The notes under the pieces were generated by a model. It was given only the letters and a program-made list of their open reading frames with translations. It was not told the origin of the DNA and searched no databases. Shown one piece after another: positions 22,880 to 26,715 of a DNA stretch of 26,715 nt. Position 1 is the stretch's first letter, and each line of letters opens with the position of its first letter. The DNA lies in NCBI RefSeq assembly GCF_905212195.1, contig NZ_CAJMDQ010000028.1, positions 1 through 26,715 on the forward strand. Reading direction: 5' to 3'. The stretch comes from an uncultured Anaerotignum sp. GTDB taxonomy: Bacteria > Bacillota > Clostridia > Lachnospirales > Anaerotignaceae. The position numbers were made by a program, and so were the translations under genes.

Positions 22880-23161
22880 TCAACAACAGTGTTCTGCCAA
22901 GATACGTTTCAGGGCAGAAGATGAGCTGCTGTGAGAACGGGCAATGGAAATATTGTTTTTCTCCGCTTCCTGTACGGCACCTGTTGCCATGATGTGAGAA
23001 ACGGTGGAAGTAAACAGAATAATCAAATCTGCCTGTCCAATCTGGGAACGGAAATTCCCCGGCAGCTGTGTGAACACCTTACTTTTGCAGTTGAATTTCT
23101 TGCAGATGTCCATATACTGACGAACCATGCGGTCGTGACCGCCCACGATAACAACGCTCAT
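22880..23161 (-). CDS. DUF2325 family small protein
   Basis: 93 aa. The Rossmann-like start SVVIVGGHDRM, the middle QADLIILFTSTVSHIMATGAVQEAEK and the C-terminal RSHSSSSSALKRIL are characteristic of DUF2325. Cysteines are at 20 and 25 (ICKKFNC), and the protein ends in CC, so metal or thiol chemistry is possible but not shown. AAAGGAGGTTCTG precedes the ATG. Two operators and a promoter lie directly upstream; the DUF3793 and flavodoxin genes follow on the same strand. Confidence 0.85.
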   Translation of the reverse strand: MSVVIVGGHDRMVRQYMDICKKFNCKSKVFTQLPGNFRSQIGQADLIILFTSTVSHIMATGAVQEAEKNNISIARSHSSSSSALKRILAEHCC

Positions 23162-23192
23162 GTGCAGAACCTCCTTTGTTAGTTTTCTTGTG

Positions 23193-23208
23193 GTTAGCCA
23201 TAACTAAC
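23193..23208 (-). promoter_or_regulatory. DtxR-type operator, site 6 (DUF2325 operon)
   Basis: GTTAGCCATAACTAAC on the plus strand. On the minus strand it follows a perfect TTGACA (23218-23213) by 4 bp, the same -35/operator arrangement as at feo2 and the ATPase operon. The matching -10 is weak. Confidence 0.8.
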
Positions 23209-23226
23209 CTGCTGTCAAAATTAATA

Positions 23227-23242
23227 GTTAGCGTTTGCTAAC
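23227..23242 (-). promoter_or_regulatory. DtxR-type operator, site 7 (DUF2325 operon)
   Basis: GTTAGCGTTTGCTAAC, 34 bp from site 6 (start to start). It lies just downstream of the start predicted for the promoter at 23253-23281. Confidence 0.82.
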
Positions 23243-23252
23243 TTCTGGATAC

Positions 23253-23281
23253 ATCCTATCACGTTTTTCATAGACTGTCAA
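23253..23281 (-). promoter_or_regulatory. Promoter of the DUF2325-DUF3793-flavodoxin genes
   Basis: On the minus strand, TTGACA (23281-23276), a 17-bp spacer and TAGGAT (23258-23253). Sites 7 and 6 lie downstream of it. Confidence 0.65.
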
Positions 23282-23301
23282 TAGGATTTTTGAAAAATAT
23301 T

Positions 23302-23685
23302 TTATGATTTCTGCTCTGCCATATGACTTTCATAGTGTGCCTTCATACAGGAGAGGGTTTCTTCGCTGAGGACATGCTCCAGACGGCAGGCGTCGGTTTC
23401 TGCTGTTTCCGGGCTGACACCCAAAAACATGAGGCATTCCTTGATGAAACAATGGCGGTCATAGATGTTTTGTGCCACCTGTCTGCCTTTGTCCGTCAGC
23501 AGAAGCTGGCCGATATTGCCGATGGTCACATAGCCGCCTTCTTTTAATATGCTGACAGCGCGGCTGACACTGGGCTTGGAAAAGCCCAATTCCGTTGCCA
23601 CATCTACAGAGCGTGCGATGCCGTTTCTTTTTTCTAATATCAAAATGGTTTCCAGATAATTTTCTCCAGATTCCTGTAATTTCAT
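23302..23685 (-). CDS. DtxR-family metal-dependent repressor (iron type)
   Basis: 127 aa: winged-helix domain (about 5-70; RSVDVATELGFSKPSVSRAVSILKEGGYV) and metal/dimerisation domain (about 72-127), without the C-terminal SH3-like domain of DtxR and IdeR. Probable ligands are E12, H78, C100, E103 and H104, in DACRLEHVLSEE. Cys at the position of DtxR C102 argues for Fe(II) sensing; MntR has Glu there. N9 stands where DtxR has M10 and MntR D8. It presumably binds the eight GTTAG sites in this window and represses them when iron is plentiful; that link is inferred from proximity. No strong ribosome binding site or promoter is visible. It is divergent from the DUF6110/ATPase operon, sharing the region with site 8. 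Confidence 0.93.
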   Translation of the reverse strand: MKLQESGENYLETILILEKRNGIARSVDVATELGFSKPSVSRAVSILKEGGYVTIGNIGQLLLTDKGRQVAQNIYDRHCFIKECLMFLGVSPETAETDACRLEHVLSEETLSCMKAHYESHMAEQKS

Positions 23686-23754
23686 ATGTGTTACACCAAC
23701 CTTTTTCTCATCATCCTTCTTTCAAAAGGATACACCATTTTTTGTAAATAGTCA

Positions 23755-23783
23755 TTGACAACAAAAGTTAGCGATAGTAAACT
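23755..23783 (+). promoter_or_regulatory. Promoter of the DUF6110-ATPase-HMA operon
   Basis: TTGACA (23755-23760), a 17-bp spacer and TAAACT (23778-23783). The operator occupies the same position as in the feo2 promoter. Confidence 0.8.
23767..23782 (+). promoter_or_regulatory. DtxR-type operator, site 8 (ATPase operon)
   Basis: GTTAGCGATAGTAAAC, between -35 and -10 and overlapping the latter. It also lies upstream of the divergent regulator gene and could autoregulate it. Confidence 0.82.
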
Positions 23784-23825
23784 TGTGGAGTAAGCATTGA
23801 ATAACTAGAATTGGAGGAATGAATC

Positions 23826-24071
23826 ATGTGGAAAAATTGTTTCGAATGTGACAGAAAATGGGTGTTCTTGGGCGGTATCGCCGCAGCGCTGGTAGGCGGC
23901 AAGATTCTCAAGAGCAAAAAGACCCGCGAAGTGACTGTAAACGCTGTGGCACAGGCTATGAAGCTGCACAAAGACGCACAGGCTACTTTCGCAAACATCA
24001 AAGAAGAAGCGGAAGACATCTGCTTTGACGCAAAACAGCAGGCTGCCGAAGCGTGCGACTGCGAACAGTAA
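23826..24071 (+). CDS. DUF6110-like small membrane-associated protein
   Basis: 81 aa: a hydrophobic glycine-rich segment (about 12-28, KWVFLGGIAAALVGGKILKS) and a charged helical tail (VNAVAQAMKLHKDAQATFANIKEEAEDICFDAKQQAAEACDCE). Cysteines cluster at both ends (CFEC at 5-8, CDC at 77-79). It resembles DUF6110 proteins encoded in front of P-type metal ATPases in clostridia; function unknown, possibly an ATPase accessory or metal chaperone. ATTGGAGGAATG precedes the ATG; 18 nt separate it from the ATPase gene. Confidence 0.75.
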   Translation: MWKNCFECDRKWVFLGGIAAALVGGKILKSKKTREVTVNAVAQAMKLHKDAQATFANIKEEAEDICFDAKQQAAEACDCEQ

Positions 24072-24089
24072 GAAGCGGGGGCATGTTAT

Positions 24090-26195
24090 ATGAAATATGC
24101 CATTTGCTATGACGGTCCCGGCAGGCTCCGTCTGCGGTTGGGACAGCATGCCTTTTCCGAGGAAGAAGGATGGGGCATTGCCAGTCTTTTGCGGCAGAAA
24201 AGTGGTGTGGAACGGGTGCGTACCTGTGCCCAAAACGGCAGTATCCTCATTTATTATGGGAAGGACATTGCAAAAGAAACCCTGCTGGATACTGTAGGGA
24301 AGCTCCGTCGGGCAGACATCCCAAAAGTGGAGCCTACAGGGGAAGAAGATGTGCAGGCCATTGACCTGCGGTTTCAGGAGAAGATTTGCAGCATGGTACT
24401 GCGGCGGGCAGCGGAAAAACTGCTTTTGCCAGTGCCTCTGCAAATCTGCAAAACCTGTCTGCGGGCAATACCTTTTCTTTGGCATGGGCTGCAAAGCCTG
24501 CTCCATGGTCGCATGAACGTAAATGTACTGGATGCGGCGGCTATTGGCGCTTCCATGCTGAAGCGTTCTTTCTCCTCTGCATCGTCTATTATGTTCCTGC
24601 TGTCCTTCTCAGATATTCTGGAGGACTACACCAGAAAACGGACGGAAACCGCTCTTTCTGCCAGCCTTGCCATCCAGATTGATAAAGTATGGCTGGTAAC
24701 GCCGGAGGGAGATGTGCAGATTCCCCTTTCTGATGTGAAAGAGGGGGATTGGCTCCGCATCCGCACAGGCACCATGATTCCCATTGACGGCAAAGTACGA
24801 GAAGGGGAAGCCATGGTAAACGAAGCCACCATGACAGGAGAACCTTTGGCAGTGCGGAAGGCAGAAGGGGCTATGGTCTACGCTGGAACGCTGGTGGAGG
24901 AAGGCTCTGTGGCCGTGGAGGTCATGGCAGTTAATGCCCAGACACGCATCCAGCGGATCATGGATCTCATTGCCGCTTCGGAAGAGTTGAAAGCCAATGT
25001 ACAGGGGAAAGCGGAACGTCTGGCAGACCGCATTGTTCCTTATCATTTGCTGACAGCGGCAGCGGTGTTCCTGCTTACCAGAAACACTACAAAGACCATG
25101 GCAATCCTAACGGTGGATTATTCCTGTGCCATCAAACTGGCAACGCCCATTGCCGTTATTTCCGCCATGCGGGAAGCGGCAAACCATCGGATGATGGTCA
25201 AAGGCGGCAGACATCTGGAAGCCTTTGGTGCGGCAGATACCATTATCTTTGATAAAACTGGTACGCTGACAGAAGCCTGCCCTCAGGTTTCTCAGGTCAT
25301 TGCCTTTGGGGATTATGAACGGGACGAAGTGCTGCGGACAGCGGCATGTCTGGAAGAACATTTCCCTCACAGCGTGGCTCGCGCCATCGTCAGACAGGCG
25401 GCGGAAGAAGGTCTGTTCCATGAGGAACGCCATGCAGAAGTGAAGTACGTGGTTGCTCACGGCATTGCATCAGAGTTAGAAGGCAAAAAAGTCGTTATTG
25501 GCAGCCCGCACTTTGTTTTTGAGGATGAAGGCATTCTTCTGAAAGACGCAGACAGGGAAAAACTGGACACTGTAGACAGCACAGACTCTGCGGTGTATCT
25601 TGCCATCGGTGAGGATTTGGCAGGGGCAATCTTTATCCATGACCCTGTCCGTCAGGAAGCGGCAGAAGTCATCGAGGCTCTGCGGCAGACAGGTATCCAG
25701 CATATCATTATGATGACAGGTGACGGGGAAAAAGCAGCCCGTACTGCCTGCCAGCAGCTGGGCATCACGGAATATTACGCCCGTGTGCTGCCGGAGGATA
25801 AGGCGGCAAAAGTGGAAGAAATCAAAGCCCAAGGCAGAACGGTCATTATGGTAGGGGACGGCATCAATGATTCTCCGGCTTTGTCCGCTGCCAATGTGTC
25901 CGTCGCCATGAAGGACGCATCAGACTTAGCCAGAGAAGTGGCAGACATTGCCCTGCTTTCCGGGGAACTGTGGGAGCTGGTGACACTGCGTCACTTAAGT
26001 CAGGCGCTCATGGGACGTATCTCCAGAAATTACAAGGCAATCATCGGCTTCAATACATCTCTGCTTTTGCTGGGACTGGCAGGCATTTTGCAGCCTACGG
26101 TTTCAGCTTTCTTCCATAACCTTTCTACTGTTGCCATCAGCGGTACCAGCATGCGTCCCCTGCTGCCAAAGGGGAAAGAAGAACAGACTGCCTGA
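24090..26195 (+). CDS. P1B-type heavy-metal ATPase with atypical metal motif
   Basis: 701 aa. Actuator TGEP at 249-252, phosphorylation motif DKTGTLT with D388, MTGDGEKAA and the hinge MVGDGINDSPAL are intact. The HP locus reads EEHFPHSVARAI (about 422-433). In place of the usual CPC or SPC in the ion-binding helix it has DYSCAIKLATP (343-353; Cys346, no following Pro-Cys). The N terminus lacks a CxxC HMA domain but has a degenerate one with PGRLRLRL (10-17). Substrate cannot be assigned; Fe(II), Zn(II) or Mn(II) are open. Weak AAGCGGGGG site before ATG 24090. Control by a DtxR-type site and linkage to an HMA protein suggest a role in iron-limited metal balance. Confidence 0.92.
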   Translation: MKYAICYDGPGRLRLRLGQHAFSEEEGWGIASLLRQKSGVERVRTCAQNGSILIYYGKDIAKETLLDTVGKLRRADIPKVEPTGEEDVQAIDLRFQEKICSMVLRRAAEKLLLPVPLQICKTCLRAIPFLWHGLQSLLHGRMNVNVLDAAAIGASMLKRSFSSASSIMFLLSFSDILEDYTRKRTETALSASLAIQIDKVWLVTPEGDVQIPLSDVKEGDWLRIRTGTMIPIDGKVREGEAMVNEATMTGEPLAVRKAEGAMVYAGTLVEEGSVAVEVMAVNAQTRIQRIMDLIAASEELKANVQGKAERLADRIVPYHLLTAAAVFLLTRNTTKTMAILTVDYSCAIKLATPIAVISAMREAANHRMMVKGGRHLEAFGAADTIIFDKTGTLTEACPQVSQVIAFGDYERDEVLRTAACLEEHFPHSVARAIVRQAAEEGLFHEERHAEVKYVVAHGIASELEGKKVVIGSPHFVFEDEGILLKDADREKLDTVDSTDSAVYLAIGEDLAGAIFIHDPVRQEAAEVIEALRQTGIQHIIMMTGDGEKAARTACQQLGITEYYARVLPEDKAAKVEEIKAQGRTVIMVGDGINDSPALSAANVSVAMKDASDLAREVADIALLSGELWELVTLRHLSQALMGRISRNYKAIIGFNTSLLLLGLAGILQPTVSAFFHNLSTVAISGTSMRPLLPKGKEEQTA

Positions 26196-26215
26196 GAGCA
26201 GAAAGGAGGCTTTTT

Positions 26216-26572
26216 ATGGGAAGTGTGGCAACGGCGGTTTTGACAGCACTGCTGGTGATTGTGGTTGTCATTTCCGTCAAAAGTTATTCCAAAAAATTGA
26301 CGTCCGGCTGCTGCGGAGGCGGTGACGTGCCAAAGCCCCGGAAAGTTGACAAAAATCCCGACCATTACAGCCATCATGTGGTGCTGGAAATAGAGGGCAT
26401 GACGTGTCAGAACTGCGCCAAACGGGTGGAAAACGCCTTAAACGCCATAGACGGCGTATGGGCGGAAGTAGACCTGAAGCAGAAACGGGCAAAGGTGCGG
26501 CAGAAAGAGCAGATTTCTGTGGAGAAGCTCTGTGCCGCTGTGGAAAAAGCCGGGTATCACGCACATATTTGA
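26216..26572 (+). CDS. Membrane-anchored HMA-domain metal-binding protein
   Basis: 118 aa: N-terminal transmembrane helix (about 4-22), a short linker with CCGGG (32-36), then a heavy-metal-associated domain (about 53-118) with GMTCQNC (61-67; ligands C64 and C67). The tail SVEKLCAAVEKAGYHAHI fits the HMA fold. Probably delivers metal to, or takes it from, the ATPase encoded 20 nt upstream, which has no CxxC HMA of its own. GAAAGGAGG precedes the ATG. Its helix-plus-Cys N terminus resembles the FeoB-associated proteins of this window. Confidence 0.9.
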   Translation: MGSVATAVLTALLVIVVVISVKSYSKKLTSGCCGGGDVPKPRKVDKNPDHYSHHVVLEIEGMTCQNCAKRVENALNAIDGVWAEVDLKQKRAKVRQKEQISVEKLCAAVEKAGYHAHI

Positions 26573-26576
26573 ACAG

Positions 26577-26618
26577 AAGCCGTTTTTCTTTTTCGGAAGG
26601 AAAGCGGCTTTTGCTTTT
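26577..26618 (+). terminator. Intrinsic terminator of the ATPase operon
   Basis: AAGCCGTTTTTC (26577-26588) pairs with GGAAAGCGGCTT (26599-26610) through 12 bp including two wobbles, followed by a T-rich tail. Confidence 0.88.
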
Positions 26619-26661
26619 TGCTGGCAGGCTATGGTATCATAAGGCAAAAGGAGGGATGGAC

Positions 26662-26715
26662 ATGGAACTGGAAACAAAACGTTTGCGGCTGCGCCCTTTG
26701 ACGGAACAGGACGCC
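26662..26715 (+). CDS. GNAT-family N-acetyltransferase, N-terminal fragment
   Basis: Only 18 codons lie inside the window, MELETKRLRLRPLTEQDA, the classic opening of RimJ/RimL-like GNAT acetyltransferases (ETxRLxLRPLTEeDa). AAAAGGAGGG lies about 6 nt upstream of ATG 26662; an in-frame ATG at 26656 is too close to that site. A possible promoter is TTGCTT (26611-26616) with TATCAT (26635-26640), 18 bp apart. The acceptor substrate cannot be told. Confidence 0.75.
   Translation, partial: MELETKRLRLRPLTEQDA

Noticed and set aside
23178..23193. Possible ninth DtxR-type site (GTTAG at 23178)
   Set aside because: Only the left half fits; the right half lacks the TAAC end.

Overview
The window reads as chromosomal DNA of an anaerobic, low-to-mid GC Gram-positive bacterium of the class Clostridia, probably a Lachnospirales/Anaerotignum-like lineage. 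The genus is a guess. The class rests on consensus sigma-A promoters, strong AAGGAGG ribosome binding sites, a CBS/DRTGG-type family II pyrophosphatase, two ferrous-iron Feo systems with small Cys-rich FeoB partners, and DUF3793/DUF2325/DUF6110-type proteins that are mainly clostridial.

Layout. (1) 1-973: 3' end of a 23S rRNA gene with no 5S gene behind it, then tRNA-Asn, tRNA-Glu, tRNA-Cys and a second, nearly identical tRNA-Cys with its own promoter. (2) 1138-5357: a housekeeping operon, ppaC (Mn pyrophosphatase), truA (tRNA pseudouridine synthase) and a COG2509-type FAD dehydrogenase. (3) 5270-6365: a nucleotidyltransferase gene bracketed by two copies of a ~200 bp nested-palindrome element whose stems show compensatory changes. 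(4) 6372-7745 (minus strand): a lipoprotein and a DUF2975-like membrane protein. (5) 7872-14493: a six-gene ABC operon, with a YtrA-type GntR repressor, a permease, three consecutive ~500-residue membrane-anchored paralogues and an ATPase. I recognise no described system with this middle section, and it is the best candidate for an undescribed system here. (6) 14606-20488: feo locus 1 (feoA-feoB-Cys-rich protein) and feo locus 2 (feoA-feoA-feoB-Cys-rich protein). (7) 20595-21665: a DTD2-like D-aminoacyl-tRNA deacylase, a family best known from archaea and plants. (8) 21783-23685 (minus strand): DUF2325, DUF3793 and flavodoxin genes, and a DtxR-family regulator. (9) 23755-26618: a DUF6110-like small protein, a P1B-type metal ATPase and a membrane-tethered HMA protein, then the start of a GNAT acetyltransferase cut by the window edge.

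Sections 6, 8 and 9 are tied together by eight 16-bp sites of the form GTTAG-N6-(C/T/G)(T/A)AAC, placed at or near the promoters of feo1, feo2, feoB2, the DUF2325 operon, the DUF3793 gene and the DUF6110/ATPase operon. A DtxR-family regulator with an iron-type Cys-Glu-His ligand set is encoded among them. The simplest reading is a local iron-starvation regulon: Fe(II) uptake by two Feo systems, flavodoxin in place of ferredoxin, and a P-type ATPase plus metallochaperone whose metal cannot be told from sequence. Assignments rest on reading motifs by eye; no database search was run.
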